This document shows positions 20,652-32,073 of a DNA stretch of 64,000 nucleotides, one piece after another. Origin of the DNA: Dipteris shenzhenensis (Eukaryota > Polypodiophyta > Polypodiopsida > Gleicheniales); assembly GCA_047967505.1 (NCBI GenBank), contig CM106541.1. The stretch is one strand, 5' to 3'. The notes under the pieces were generated by a model. The model had not been told where the DNA came from. It saw only the letters and a list, made by a program, of their open reading frames with translations, and made no database searches. Position 1 is the stretch's first letter. Every line of letters starts with the position of its first letter. The position numbers and the translations under genes were made by a program.

Positions 20652-21521
20652 TTAAAACCCGTACATAAGCATAAAAGGACTGTAACCCGTACTAGAATGC
20701 TTTGCACTGTTGTAAGCAAATTCAATCATAGGTAGATAATCTTCCCATGAAGACTGCCTCTTAGATACATATGCCCGAAGCATGTCTTCAACCAACTGGT
20801 TGACCTTTTCTGTACTGCCATCGGATTGTGCATGATCCGAGGAACTCATACTTAGAGTAGTTTCCAACTTCTCAAATACAAGTGTCCAAAAGGTACTTCT
20901 AAACTTTGAGTCCCTGTCACTGACTATGTCAGATGGCAAACCATACAGCTTGAACAAGTGGTCCACAAACTCGTGAGCCAGCTGAACAGCTGAAATAGTT
21001 GTTCTAGTAGGTAGGAATCTAGCCATTTTTGTCATACGGTCGACTATGACCCAAATGGAGTCATGACTCTTGCGCGTTCGAGGCAAACCAGTAATAAAAT
21101 CCATGGAAATACTTTCCCATTTATTACCTGGAATCTGTAATGGCTGTAATAAGCCCGCGCTTCTAAGGCGTTCTGCCTTAGTAACCTGACAAACCCGGCA
21201 ACCTACTACATAGTTCTCAATAAATGCACGCATCTTAGGCCAATAAAAGGTATGCTTCACAAGAGACAGAGTCCTATGTATACCCGGATGTCCAGCACTA
21301 GGAGTATCATGACACTCCCAGAGAATCTTGGATTTAAGGTCCAGAACATCAGGCACACAAATCTTTTCATTCCGGAACAGCAAGCCGTTCCTAATCATCC
21401 ACTGACCTCCCGCCGCCTGTACCATAGGTGGCACAATCCCTGAGTCCTGGTCAACCATGGAGCTCCCATCCTGGACTCTCTGCCAATAAGAACTGAAATG
21501 ACTATCAGTTGCGTATAGCCT
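20652..21521 (-). pseudogene. Ty3-B integrase (zinc finger and catalytic core)
   Basis: The H2C2 zinc finger (H..H in HDTPSAGHPGIH, C-x2-C in GCRVCQ) lies at about 21170-21310. The DDE core follows, with D in SMDFITGLPR, D in VSDRDSKF and E in DGSTEKVNQ. The frame is closed by TAA at 20652-20654, where a glutamine codon is expected. The block is open from a TGA at about 21522 to that stop. Confidence 0.93.
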
Positions 21522-22172
21522 TCAGAAGGATTGAAATAGGTCTGAGGATATTTCCGTAAATGACAAAGCATTTATAAACTTAACTCGACTTAAGGCATCC
21601 GCCACACTATTCAACGAACCCTTACGATAACGTATTTCGAAATCAAAATCCTGCATTAATTCTGCCCATCTAGCTTTCCTTCCCCTCAATTCTGATCCAT
21701 CACATACATACTTAATTGACTGATGATCAGTCAATACAAGGAACTTTGAACCATACAAGTAGTGTCTCCAAACCCTAAGAGCATACACTACAGCATAAAG
21801 TTCCTTCTCGAGTGTGGGCCAACGATATTGAGTGTCGTCTAGCTTCTTACTCTCGAAAGCTACAGGTCTGCCCTCTTGGAATAGAGCTGCCCCAATCGCA
21901 TAATCACTCGCATCGGCCTCTAAAACATAAGGCCGGGTAGGATCGGGTAATGCAAGAACGGGTGCTTCCTTGATAGAAAACTTCAAGGTTTCAAAAGCCT
22001 TGTTCATTGCATCATTCCAAGGGATCGGCTGGGTAGACCTGCGTCCACGACCTTTCAATATGTTGGTCAAGGGTGCCGTGATACGTGAATAATCACGCAC
22101 TAACTTCCGAAGAAATACCGTAAATCCTAGGAAAGAACGAAGTTGTTTCACAGTCTGAGGAATAGGCCATTC
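21522..22172 (-). pseudogene. Ty3-B RNase H
   Basis: RNase H removes the RNA template after minus-strand synthesis. Visible motifs are LEADASDYAIGAALFQ, FESKKLDDTQ, YPTLEKEL-like WPTLEKELYAVV and LTDHQSIKYV, then ADALSR at about 21590. It is in frame with RT and integrase but bounded by TAA (22173) and TGA (21522). Confidence 0.93.
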
Positions 22173-23112
22173 TTAAACCTTCTGGATACGATCCAGATCA
22201 ATGCTAATACCTTCAGAAGAAATCTTGTGTCCTAAGTAAATGATCTCCTTCATAAAGAAGTCACATTTACTCATCTTGGCATAAAGCCTATGCTGTCTTA
22301 GAACAACTAAGACAACCCGGAGGTGTCCTATGTGATCCTCAAGCGTTTTACTATATACCAAGATGTCATCTAAGAACACTACAACAAATTTGCCCAGAAA
22401 ATCCCTGAACAAATCGTTCATCATCTGCTGAAAAGTAGCAGGAGCATTGGTCAAACCAAAAGGTAATACGAGGAACTCGTAATGACCATACCTAGTCCGG
22501 AATGCGGTCCTATCTATGTGTTTAGCATAGATACGGATTTGATGATAACCCGTACGCAAATCAATCTTAGTGAAATACTTCGCTCCGACCAAACGGTCTA
22601 TCAAATCATCGGAACGAGGTAAAGGATAGCGGTTCTTAATTGTGACTCTATTTAATCGTTTATAATCTATACACATTCTCCAGGAAGAATCTTTCTTCTT
22701 TCTTAAGAGGACAGGTGCACCCCAAGGTGATTTACTTGGGCGGATATAGCCCATATTCAGGTAATCCTGAAGCTGGGTAGCTAACTCATCCTCCTCTACC
22801 TGGCTCATCCTATAAGGTGGTACACTGATAGGTTGAGCCCCTGGGACTAAGTCTATGCGATGATCTACTGCCCGTTCTGGAGGTAAACCTTCCGGCAGTT
22901 GAGCTGGGAATACATCCTTAAAACTATCTAACAACATTCTCAATTCACGGTGTTCAAACACACTTAACTCATTTTTGTTAATTACAGAAACAACAAATGA
23001 AGAAAGTGGAATCAAAACACACTGATAGACATCATAATGAGAATTGTTTAATATATTCCGAAGCTGCATCGCAGATACAATAGGTCCCTGAGAAGAGGGA
23101 ATTTTATCACAC
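22173..23112 (-). pseudogene. Ty3-B reverse transcriptase
   Basis: The RT domain with [33 protein letters not shown] and the intact catalytic FLDDILVYS at about 22360-22390, followed by the thumb region CDFF..YLGHKIS. Open for 298 codons from the first ATG at 23069. The frame is continuous with the protease part to the right, apart from TAG codons at about 23113 and 23310. Confidence 0.95.
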
Positions 23113-24389
23113 TAAATACAAAATTGGGTGTCCTTATCTACAAAAGAAAGCGTATGCTCCGTCCATCCGATCTGAATATTGTGGGTTTTAAACCACTCTA
23201 TTCCGATCAACAAGTCTACATGCTCCAGATGCATAACATAACATGTAAGAGCTCCCGTGTAGGCCTGAATCCGGATAGGAAGCAATCCCAAAACTTTCCC
23301 AGCTGGAAGCTACACCTCATAGGTGTGGTCGCTAGGTACTGTGGACAGCCCCATCTTCTGCACAAATTTGTAATTAACAAAATTGTGAGAGCTGCCCGGA
23401 TCAAAGAGAATGTGAACCGGTTGGTCCATAACTTCTCCATAAACTCGGAAAAGATCATGGGAACCAAACAACGAAGTATTGAAAGTACAATTACAAGAGA
23501 GTGGGCAGGTAATGACATTTACTGAAATACCTGTCATCGCGACTTGGTTCGCTCCCTTGGCTGCGGTACGTGGACCCGCCTGGAGCTTCAGTCCTAGCAC
23601 CAACTTTTGGTTCTCGCGCTTAGGACACTCATTCTTTGTGTGGCCCCGCTCCTCGCAATAGAAGCATCGTCCTTCTTTCTTGAGCCTCAGAGTGCGAAGG
23701 AAACGGGCCTTACCATTCTTGGCTGGAGTCAAGTTTTTCTTGGAGGCGTTGTCCGTAGACTTCGTCTCCCCAATACCAGTCGTATGCTGAAAGAACTTGC
23801 GTTTGTTCTTTCCACTCGTGTCGGTAACTGTGGTTGCCTTGGTACCGGCCATGGTATCATCATATATGCGCGCATAAGTCATGGCCTCCTGCAACGTTGT
23901 GCATTTGTTGTTCTTTATCTGCAACTTGTAGGAGTCTGGCAAACCATCCACGAAGAAACCTAACAAGGTCACTGGATCCATCTTAGTGGCCCTGGTTTGC
24001 AGATCCCGAAATCTTTGAAGATAAACTTCAGAGGTCAAGTTTAATTTTGACATATCAAGGGCTTTGAGCTTGCCAACAATATCGTAATCATCCTCCTTCT
24101 TCAGGAACTCCTTCCTGAAGACTCCTTCAAAATCTGTCCATGTATCAGGCTTAGGCTGGAGTTCCTTTCACCATAGCAAGGCTTTACCTGACATGAACCC
24201 TGCTGCAAGCTGGATCTTTTTCTCATCTGGATATGGGTGGAATTGGAAGTGTACCTGCCACTTGTGTAACCAAGTGTCAACTACCTCCTTTGTTCTCAAC
24301 TTTTGGTCGCCCGGAAAAGGGTCTGGAGTTATATTCGGGCCTAGCACTGAAGCCATGGCATCCACATGCGTGAGTGCCTGCACAGAAGG
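23113..24389 (-). pseudogene. Ty3-B gag (capsid, zinc knuckle) and protease
   Basis: The capsid part (LRTKEVVDTWLHKWQVHF, later VYLQRFRDLQTRA) is interrupted by TGA at 24168-24170 right after LLW. The CCHC knuckle CFYCEERGHTKNEC lies at about 23626-23668. The protease active site ILFDPGSSHNF (D-P-G-S) is at about 23378-23410, with a TAG just after it (23310). All these pieces share the frame of RT and integrase, so the element used one gag-pol polyprotein. Confidence 0.92.
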
Positions 24390-24601
24390 GTGAGAGTTGC
24401 TTGAATCCCCTGGAGTTGCTGTGTCAACCCCGATTGATTGGCATTGACCTGCTCAAATTTTCCATCTAGAGCAGTCGTAAATTCACTGAAGGCCTTTTTG
24501 GTTATCTGGTCATCATAGAGACCCTGATCCTCCTCTCCCACAGGAGTGTAATCCAAATCCTGCTCTCCCATGGTGAACTCGGGATTTGCAACATCAGACA
24601 T
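24390..24601 (-). pseudogene. Ty3-B gag N terminus
   Basis: From an ATG at 24601 (MSDVANPEFTMGEQD) the minus strand reads an acidic stretch and a short coiled-coil-like part (FTTALDGKFEQVNANQ). A frame change at about 24390 then separates it from the capsid domain. The upstream region has no better start. Confidence 0.75.
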
Positions 24602-25652
24602 GACTGAAATCTGATTTGAATACGAACTGAGAGAAATAACTGACTGAAACGAAGCGCAGAGGAGAATGGAGCAGAGGAAAACCGTCCCAAGAGATGCCAA
24701 CGGAAAGAGATGCTGGAACCTGGCGAACCGGAAGCCCACGAATCCCGAGACCTTGCTGAACCCGCTACCGGATGCACGTGCGAAATCCTGCAGCAACCGT
24801 GCTGCTGAGGTGGCTGTACGGTCTGCTGACGCAGGCCGTACAGGTTCTGACGGAGGCCGTACAGATGCTGACGTGGACTGTACGGCGTCCGTACAGTCTG
24901 CGGGTACTGGCTCGGAGCAGGAGGTGCTGACGCAGGGTTCGCTGCTGCGAAAACCGTACAGATGGCGCTGGCTGATGCAACAGTGTACGACTGATGACGT
25001 AGGCTGGCGCAGGTTGTACGGTACAGTTACTGGTCCGTACGGTGCTGATGCAGAGCCGTACGATGGCTGACGTAGGCTGGCGCAGGCAGTGTACGGCTTA
25101 CGCAAGCTGGCGCAGGCTGGCTCGCAATTCGAGGAGCTACTTCGAGGCTCTAGGCAAGGCTGTGGGTAGGCTGGTTCCCTGCCCCCATCTATATAGGGAG
25201 CAGGGCAGCCTTATTTGGAAGCTTTGCTTCCAAAAAAGGCCAAGCTCCCCTAGCTTTGGAGGGGGTGCTTTTTCGAAAAAAGCACCCTCTGCGCAGGCTG
25301 CACACAGCCCTCTACACAGGCTGTACACAGCCTGTTCGCTGCCCTTTGAGCCTCTCCTTGCACCCGCCTGTTACCGTACTGCCCTAGGCGTCACTTCTAC
25401 ACCTCCCTTGCAGCCTTTTCGCCTCTCTCTCCTACCTTTCTGCTCTCTCTCCACTTCCTACAGCCTTCTCTCACAGGCCCTTCAGGAATCTCGAAATCTC
25501 TCCCTCCTTTCTTCTACCTTTTCCCTCACATCTGTCCACCCTTGCTAACCCAGGTACCCAGCAGAAAACGCAACAACAGATTTCGAATTTTGGGCATACC
25601 TGGAGGAAAAAATTCGTCAAAAATTCCCGCATCAGAAGTTCCTACCTCAGGA
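24602..25652 (-). other. Ty3-B untranslated leader with GTAC-motif array
   Basis: About 1 kb between the primer site and gag. At 24815-25100 the core CGTAC/GTACG occurs about eleven times, mostly as CCGTACAG, TGTACGG or CCGTACGG, interleaved with CTGACG words. The ORFs that cross it are not conserved-looking. The part 25130-25650 is C/T-rich on the plus strand without a recognised gene. Confidence 0.6.
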
Positions 25653-25668
25653 GTTGGCTCTGATACTC
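25653..25668 (-). other. Primer binding site of Ty3-B (initiator tRNA-Met)
   Basis: The minus strand reads GAGTATCAGAGCCAAC directly after the 5' LTR, close to the canonical TGGTATCAGAGCC. Confidence 0.85.
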
Positions 25669-26190
25669 TGACACATCCCAGCACTCCTGAAACCCCTGAT
25701 CTGCAAAACAACCACACACAACATCAGATCTGAGCAGGCTGCTCACCACCCAACCATGGCATCTACCGGATGAGATCCCGAATCAGAAGATGTCCCCTCC
25801 GAGCCACGAGCTGAGCTACTGGCACGAACTCCCAATCAGATCCAAACCAGCCTGGTGTCCCATACCACCAGGTGGCGCTGTGAAGCCTTGGATCTGCCAC
25901 TGGGCCTTGGGCTACGCTAAGATGCAGGCGCGCGTCCGCGACTCAATCCAGGATCAGACCTGGCACCTGGGAACGAGACTTGCTCCCAACTGCACACTGA
26001 GAACTGAACCCCCTGGGCCTCTTTTATAGACTCGGGCCCCGACGCCAAAAATAGCGAAGACCTATAAATAGTTCGTACCCTTGCCACTCAACCCGAGAAT
26101 CAAGCCTGCCTAGCTCTAAGCCTCCCCAGGCTAACCTGAGCTAGTTCTGTGTACCTAGTACACGTCAGATACCAATCCGTGCACATGACA
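25669..26190 (-). repeat. 5' LTR of Ty3-B
   Basis: A 522-bp repeat, equal to 19531-20032 except for a 20-bp piece (near 25745-25765) and a few substitutions. A TATAAATA motif at about 26060 on the plus strand and TATAAAAG on the minus strand near 26020-26027 could be promoter parts. Confidence 0.93.
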
Positions 26191-27839
26191 ATAGTTCTCC
26201 GGGCTCATGGGATCCCCTGCCTTGTGGATGGGTGAGATAGTGCTAATGGTCCAAGTGTGTGGAAATCCCAAACAAACAGCTTCATTAAAAAGCTTTGCTA
26301 AGATCGGGGCTAGGAGGTTAATCCCATATGCAATGAACTCAGTGCATAGCCCCTCATGATCCTTCGCTCGGCTATTATGAAGTTTCATTACGGCATCCTT
26401 TATCCCTCTTCTAGTGAAGAGGGTGCATGATGTGGGACGAGGCATGTGTGAGGTTAGGGACTGGCTGATTTGGGATGTCATAAAGTGTGCGTGCATAATC
26501 AAACCAGATTTGAGTGTCAGTGAGTGGTGAAGGGGACCGTCCTTCTAGAAATCTCCACCAGAAGTCCTTAGAGTTGTTACTAAACGAAATGTTCAGTAGC
26601 TCCTCCTCGTTTCGACGAACGAAGTCTAGTTTCTTCCTTCGTACCAATCTACGGTATTTGCGTAGAGTATCTGGTGCGCTCATAAGACTGTTTTTTATTT
26701 CGAATCTGAGTTGACGGCGTAAAGCCTTACACTCATCATCGTACCAACTATTACAGAATACGGTTCCAGGGGATGGTGGGCGAGTGGAGCGGGTGGTGTG
26801 GGGGAAAGCGTGAATGACAGCCTCGTGTAGTGAGCGGGTGACAAGGGCAACACGATCCTCTAAAAGGGGTATGAAGTCAATATAAGCGAGAAGTATGTAT
26901 AGACGGCCAGAGTAAGAAGGTGAGTGATCACGATCAAAGCGTATATCATGGTAGGTGGAGTAAGCACTGAGTGGGGTGGAAGGTGCTGTGCGAAGGGAGG
27001 TGGAGATGCTAAAGAAAAGGTATGTATGATCAGCCCCGGGGGGGGGGGGGGGGGGGGGAGGTGCTACAATGAAGTCAGTAATGCAAGATGTAAAGACAGG
27101 GGATCCCATGATGTAATAATCAACACTAGGGCCCCCCCCATGTGGAAAGCATGTGAAACCACCTGAAGCGGGCCATCTGTCAAGACCATTACAGATAATG
27201 AGATCATGTATCATGCTGAGGTCTAATAGGACCTGCCCATAAGATGAGAATGGACCTTGCTTGTCAGCCGAAACCCGTAGCATACCTGCCTCCTCAAGGT
27301 CAATATCTGGCAGTAAAGTCGAATCATCGCTGAAGTCAAGAAGTGGTACCTGACGGGCCCTTGTCCTCGCATTGAAGTCCCCCACTAGGAGGACTTCTCC
27401 ACAGCTAGAGAAGTCAACGATGGACTGATAAAGGACAGCAAATGGGGATGTCTCATCATCACCTCGGATATCTCTGGCAAAGTGGGAGGTCTCAGGGGGG
27501 AAGTAGCAAACTGCGACAAACAGATCCCGGCTGTCCATGTGTCCGAATCCGGATCCAAAGAAATCTGAAATATGTATGTTTCTACTCTACTGAAATGGTC
27601 CCCCAAAGTGTGGATCTGAAAAGGACTGCAACTCCACTTGAACCTCGAACTCCTCCTGTACCCCTCGTCTCATCTCTGTAGGCAGACTCCCATGTATATC
27701 CGCTGACTATTGGAAGAGGGCGCTCTGGACTCTGATGTGTCTCTGTATAAAAGACTATGTCGTGGCCTGTATAGGATTCCAAGAACTTCCCTAATTCTGA
27801 CCATAAGGTACCATTACAGTTCCAAATGGTGCAGGACAC
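26191..27839 (-). pseudogene. LINE C ORF2, endonuclease and start of RT, broken
   Basis: The likely start is MSCTIWNCNGTLW at 27839, with endonuclease motifs WNCNG, YTETHQ (catalytic E), VGDFNAR and GADHTYLFF. A frame change lies near 27590 and another at about 26445. RT starts with GRAKDHEGLCTEFIAYG-like residues (GRAKDHEGLCTEF in LINE B; here SRAKDHEGLCTEF) and reaches DPMSPENY at the Ty3-B insertion. A run of 21 G on the plus strand (27038-27058) encodes a proline run where LINE A has only PLPPG, so this is an expansion. Confidence 0.85.
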
Positions 27840-29205
27840 GGTCTCGGATATCTAAGTCTCATAGACCCCGCTTCCCTATATAGGGGAGGGGACAAGTGCT
27901 GTACGGGAGCCTGTAAGAAGTCGTCCCTCTCGTACCACTGTCCACTTTCCCTCCTTTCGGGCCTGATCCTGCTACTGCAGCAAAGAGCGCCTCTCCTCAA
28001 CCTGTAGAGGTGTGAGGTCCTCATCCATAGAGATCGTTGGCTGATCTCGAGAACTGATCTGCATCGTAGAGCTGAAAGTCGTGCCTGAGTGTCATGGAAC
28101 CGTATGATCAGGGGTTGCTCTCAGTTGGAGCTCAACCACACTCAGGGTAGCGGCCACGAACGCAGTCACATCTACCATCGGTATAGCCTCAATGCGTGGG
28201 ATCCCGCATACTCTGATGTTGAGAGCCTTACTGGCTCTCTGCTGCTGCTACTCCATGTGGGTAGCTTAAACGGTTACCCTTGCGGGTTCCCATTTGGCCA
28301 CGTCAACCCATCTGGAAGTCTCCTCAATAGCAGATTGCATGCTCGCAATCCGTGCCTCGACCACCGAGGTACTCCCTAGGACAGTGTGTATGGCTCTGAC
28401 CTCTTGTCGGAGCTGCATGATATCCTGTCTGAGTCCCTGCCGCCTGCTCCCGAATGGCCCTAGCCTGCTCTGTATGATGCGGCTCTGTGGTTGAAGCGGA
28501 CCTGCTCCAATGCGAAGCGAGTTAGCTCCATCTCACGCTGACGAAAACTATGTATCTCCATGAGCAAGGTCTCACGAGCCTCTGGTGTATCAGCCCACCC
28601 AAGTCCATGCTGAAACTGTGGTGACTGTGGCATGAAAGTGTGGAATGGAGTCTGGAAACTAGACGGTGACTGAGTGAATTGGGTGAGAGACGAAGATGAC
28701 AGTGGAATGGATGAGGAAGTCCCAATGGGGTGTGGGAGCGTGGGTTGACTGAGAGGGAGAGGGGAGAGTGAAGCGTAATGCGGAACAGTGTATGACACCT
28801 CCGAAGTAGGGGTCATAAGCGGTGCAAGAGCTATAATAGGAGAGGAGGGGAAGGGAACAACAACCGGCGCCATGGGCATGAGTATGTCACTGATCGTAGA
28901 TGTAGAGGGAGCTGAGCCTCAGATCCTGGAGCTGGAGCTGAGCCTGAAGCAGGGGCTGAAGTCGAAGTAGAGATAGAGATAGAGGGAGCTGAGGCTGGAG
29001 CTGAAACCGAAACTGAAACTGTAGCGGGAGTTGAGGTTGAGGTAGAGATAGAGGCTGAAGAAGCTGAGGCGGGTCCTGCCTTTGCCTTGCTGTCTACCCC
29101 AAGTCCACTTCGGTTGTAACGTGTGTTCACATCCTCCAATTTCAGTTGTGTCGTTTGCTTTTTTTTGTTATTGTTGTTGTCGTCTTTCTTGGCTTTGTCC
29201 CCCAT
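27840..29205 (-). pseudogene. LINE C ORF1-like region, degraded
   Basis: From a start at 29205 (MGDKAKKDD) the minus strand reads a basic and Asn-rich stretch, then a Ser/Thr/Ala/Pro low-complexity tract (28930-29090), then in another frame PSSFQTPFHTF and a helical stretch (SFRQREMELTRFALEQV) at about 28490-28570. The part just before ORF2 reads LTPLQVEERRSLL and VREGRLL in a third frame. This may be the RNA-binding ORF1 of the LINE. No zinc knuckle or RRM was recognised, so the role is inferred from position only. Confidence 0.5.
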
Positions 29206-29244
29206 TTCTCTTGGACCCTTTTTTTTTTTTTTTTGGGTATGGGT

Positions 29245-30280
29245 GTTGTTAGAAAAGACCCAACAGAGGGTACACACAGCGGAAATAATGCCCAGGAGCT
29301 CACACAGTGTGCGGTGTGGGTGTGGAATCACAAACTTCTTTACTTATGTGCATTCAATAGGTGTGCAGACTCATCAATAGACAATGAACCAAACTAGATA
29401 GAGAAACCACCAAATAATATATTTCCGTCCACAAGTATGGACACAATACAAAATAGACAGATCCAGAGTCCCGCCAATGGTGTGGTCCTCTGATCTTACC
29501 ACAAAGTCCTTCTCCTATCTGCTGGCTATCTCTAGACTAGAGTCCGCGTGCTCCACCTCGAGCATGAGTAGACTTTCCGTCTAGAATGATCTTCTCCACC
29601 TTGCTGTCTGGAAACCAGTCTAGGTGGGCAGCTTCCTGTTAGCTAAGTCTGCAGCACAAGGTACTTCTTTCTCCTCCTGACTGTAGGCCCAAAGATAGCC
29701 CTGCTGCTGCTCCTTCTGCTGGTGGAATTGCTGCTCCAGATGATGATGAAATGAGGCCTGAATGGCCTCTTTATATAGGCCCCAGGGGGGGCTGATAAAA
29801 ACCGACCAGCCTGGTACAGACTGGCCGACCAGTCTGTGGCTGGTCCAGCCCTATAAGGCACACAACCCAGGGCTTTCTGGCCCAAACTTCCAGGGCCCTT
29901 TGGCCCTCCTTTCAAGGCCTATAAAAGGCCTGTTTCCTGCCCACTGACAGCCACTTTTCCTGCTGCAGATCTGGGCCTGCACTCCCTGCAATGTCTGTGC
30001 CTCTGCCAGGCCCTCTTCCCGGCCACGTGTCCTGCGCCGTACGGGTTCCTTGTGCTGGCTACTGCTTCGCCTTTTGCTACTGCAGATCCATCCTAGCTCC
30101 AGGTACCCACCATCTCTTTGATTCTTGCCCACATGACATCCAATCAGATGCCCATGTGACAGACACTCAAACCCTACGTTCACCCCCCCCATGCTCTCCT
30201 CATTTGGGGGCTTACAGATGGGGAGGTGACCTTTCCAACAGGTGTAGGTCTTAGTGTCCGACCAGGAGCGGGAGCACCAG
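29245..30280 (-). repeat. Probable 3' LTR of a Ty3 remnant (Ty3-E)
   Basis: Between the 5' limit of LINE C and an integrase remnant lies about 1 kb of non-coding DNA. The minus strand has a polypurine run (TTAAGGGGGGGGAGC) at about 30281-30295 immediately upstream, and TATA-like CCTATATAAAGAGG at about 29768-29782. No second copy exists in the window, so the boundaries are approximate. Confidence 0.5.
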
Positions 30281-31070
30281 CTCCCCCCCCTTAATGGGAG
30301 GCACGTCCAGTGTGAGGTGGTGGCGAGGCGGGGTGGAATCTTGAGGTGGAGAGGGAGCCAAGAGGTGGAGAAGGAGAGGCTAAGATGGCTAAGATGGCGA
30401 AGAGCTAATTTATAAGCAAGCTCACCAATTTGCTTGAGTATTGTGAATGGTCCACAATACCTATACCTAGGAGACAACTATGTACACCACTAGTCTCTCT
30501 CTTTCAATGTTTGCCTTTTACTTATATGTGCTCGTAGCATATCGTCTAAAGTTTGATTGACTTTGAGGATAATTAGATGTGCTCATAATCAACTTTGTTT
30601 CTGATATTTGAAAGATAGCCCTCCAAAAGTGACCATTGAACTTGCCATCCCAAGCACTAACAAATACATGTAGCTAAACAATCTTTGCCACCTTAAGGGT
30701 TTTCACTTTTTTGTTGTTGGAATAAATGAGCCATCCTATTTAATCTATCCACAATTACCCACATAGAGTTGCCGCCTATGAGTCCCAAGTAAATTCACAA
30801 TAAAATCCAAAGCAAGCCGTATGCTTTATTTACTTGACATTTTTGGCAATTTATTACATAATCTTTGATTCTCCTTACTCATACTTGGCCATAAGAATTG
30901 TCTTTTTGGATGAACATAAGTCTTTTGAATACATGGTTCCTTGTACTTGATTGTCATGACATTCAAAAAGTATTTGGCACCTTAGGTCTTTGTCATTTGG
31001 GATGCATACTAACTTTTTTTAAAGTAAATAACTATCTTCAATTGTATACTTTTTTCACTTAATTCCTTCA
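30281..31070 (-). pseudogene. Ty3-E integrase remnant
   Basis: Minus-strand pieces recall a Ty3 integrase: SPRYRYCGPFTILKQIGELAYKL (SH3-like block, 30405-30475), QTLDDMLRAHISKRQT (end of core, about 30510-30560) and FWRAIFQISETKL-type residues at about 30590-30640. Frames change repeatedly. A matching RNase H remnant stands at 39050-39480, so the element was probably one unit, later split by the small LTR element and L1-D. Confidence 0.65.
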
Positions 31071-31990
31071 TGTTGGAGATATCATAGCCAAAGAGTCTGT
31101 GGGAGATGTGATGTGTTGGTGTGTAGTACTAGGAGATCCAGTACTAGTACTTGTGTGTCATGCGTGCGTGCCACGTCTCACTATGGCACTTATCGCATAT
31201 GCACTTGGTGCAAGCGTGAGTGTGGAGCCTATATAAGGCTTGTACTTCACTTGTCTTGAAACTACCTTCTGACCCAATACCAAAGGCATTGGTGGGCCAG
31301 TACTATGTCACATGAGAACTAGCTCAACTTGTTATGAGAGGTTGACACCTACTCAAAATCATGATTCATGCCTCTTTATTGGGTCTTCCCATGGAGAGGA
31401 AAGGGGTGCTGCTGACATTGTGAAGGCACGTGCCTCTTTACCGGACCCTTTACCCTATGTGTTTTTGTGTTGAGTAAATAAAGGTTGTTAGCCTTGAGTT
31501 GTCCCTCTAAATTGAATGTATTTGGAGTCAATAAGAGGTACTCTGCCTTGGGTTGTCCCCAAAAAATGAATGTATTGTCTTTTACTTTGGTTTGATGGTA
31601 TTGACCACCCAGTTCAAAGTAAGGGAGTGAGGAGTGATGGTTTGCCCTTGCCAGTCGCAAGCTGACTGAGCAGTCACTATCACACGGGAGGTGTTGGATT
31701 GTTGGACTTGCTCTTTGTAGTATCGCGGTGGAGGGGGGATCGGTCTACTCTTTGCGTGTTGAGTCTCACACTCTTTGCTCTAAAGGGGGGTGTTGAGGAT
31801 ATCATGGCCAAAGAGTGTGTGGGAGATATGATGTGTTCGTGTATAGTACTAGGAGATCTAGTACTAGTATTTGTGTGTGTCATTCATGAGTGCCACATGT
31901 CACTAGTGACCTATACCATATGCACTTGGTGCAAGTGTGTGAATGTGTAGCCTATATAAGGCTTGTACTTCAATTGTCTTGTCATACTCA
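31071..31990 (+). mobile_element. Small LTR element (TRIM-like) without coding sequence
   Basis: Two direct repeats start with TGTTG at 31071 and 31791 and share about 190 bp (blocks such as CCAAAGAGT, GTACTAGGAGATC, GCACTTGGTGCAAG and CCTATATAAGGCTTGTACTTCA). The second repeat is preceded by a polypurine run, TAAAGGGGGG (31781-31790), as a 3' LTR should be. The 530-bp interior has no ORF of note. The second repeat seems to continue into an R-U5-like part, with GAATGAATGAAAG at about 32000, until L1-D interrupts it at 32087; the first is cut at about 31259. Confidence 0.65.
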
Positions 31991-32073
31991 GTGATGATGA
32001 ATGAATGAAAGCCTTCGTGGATTCTACATTTTTCTACCATTTCTTCACTCCCTAGCTCTTTCTTTCTCTCTCA

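Larger units (their letters stand above)
19531..26190 (-). mobile_element. Ty3-B: Ty3/gypsy chromovirus inserted in LINE C
   Basis: A 6,660-bp complete-structure element on the minus strand. The 5' LTR is at 25669-26190, an initiator-Met primer site at about 25653-25668, a long leader, gag, protease, RT, RNase H, integrase, chromodomain, a polypurine tract at 20033-20047 and the 3' LTR at 19531-20032. Flanking pentamers ATAAT and ATAGT agree at four of five bases and may be a decayed target duplication. LINE C reads on across the insertion (..DPMSPENY / IMIRHVMSK). The gag-pol frame is a single frame broken by about six stop codons and one frameshift. Confidence 0.95.
17189..29236 (-). mobile_element. 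LINE C: near full-length non-LTR element split by Ty3-B
   Basis: A minus-strand element read from about 29236 to 26191 and from 19530 to 17189, interrupted by Ty3-B. Without the insertion it is about 5.4 kb. It has an ORF1-like low-complexity region, an ORF2 with endonuclease, RT and zinc finger, and a 3' end with (GAAA)n on the plus strand (17190-17213), equal to the (TTTC)n tail of LINE B. The T16 run at 29219-29234 marks about the 5' limit. No clean target duplication was identified. Confidence 0.85.

Noticed and set aside
24341-25105. 254-codon ORF upstream of Ty3-B gag as a separate protein
   Set aside because: Only its last part (from 24601) is Gag-like; the rest translates the GTAC-motif array of the leader.
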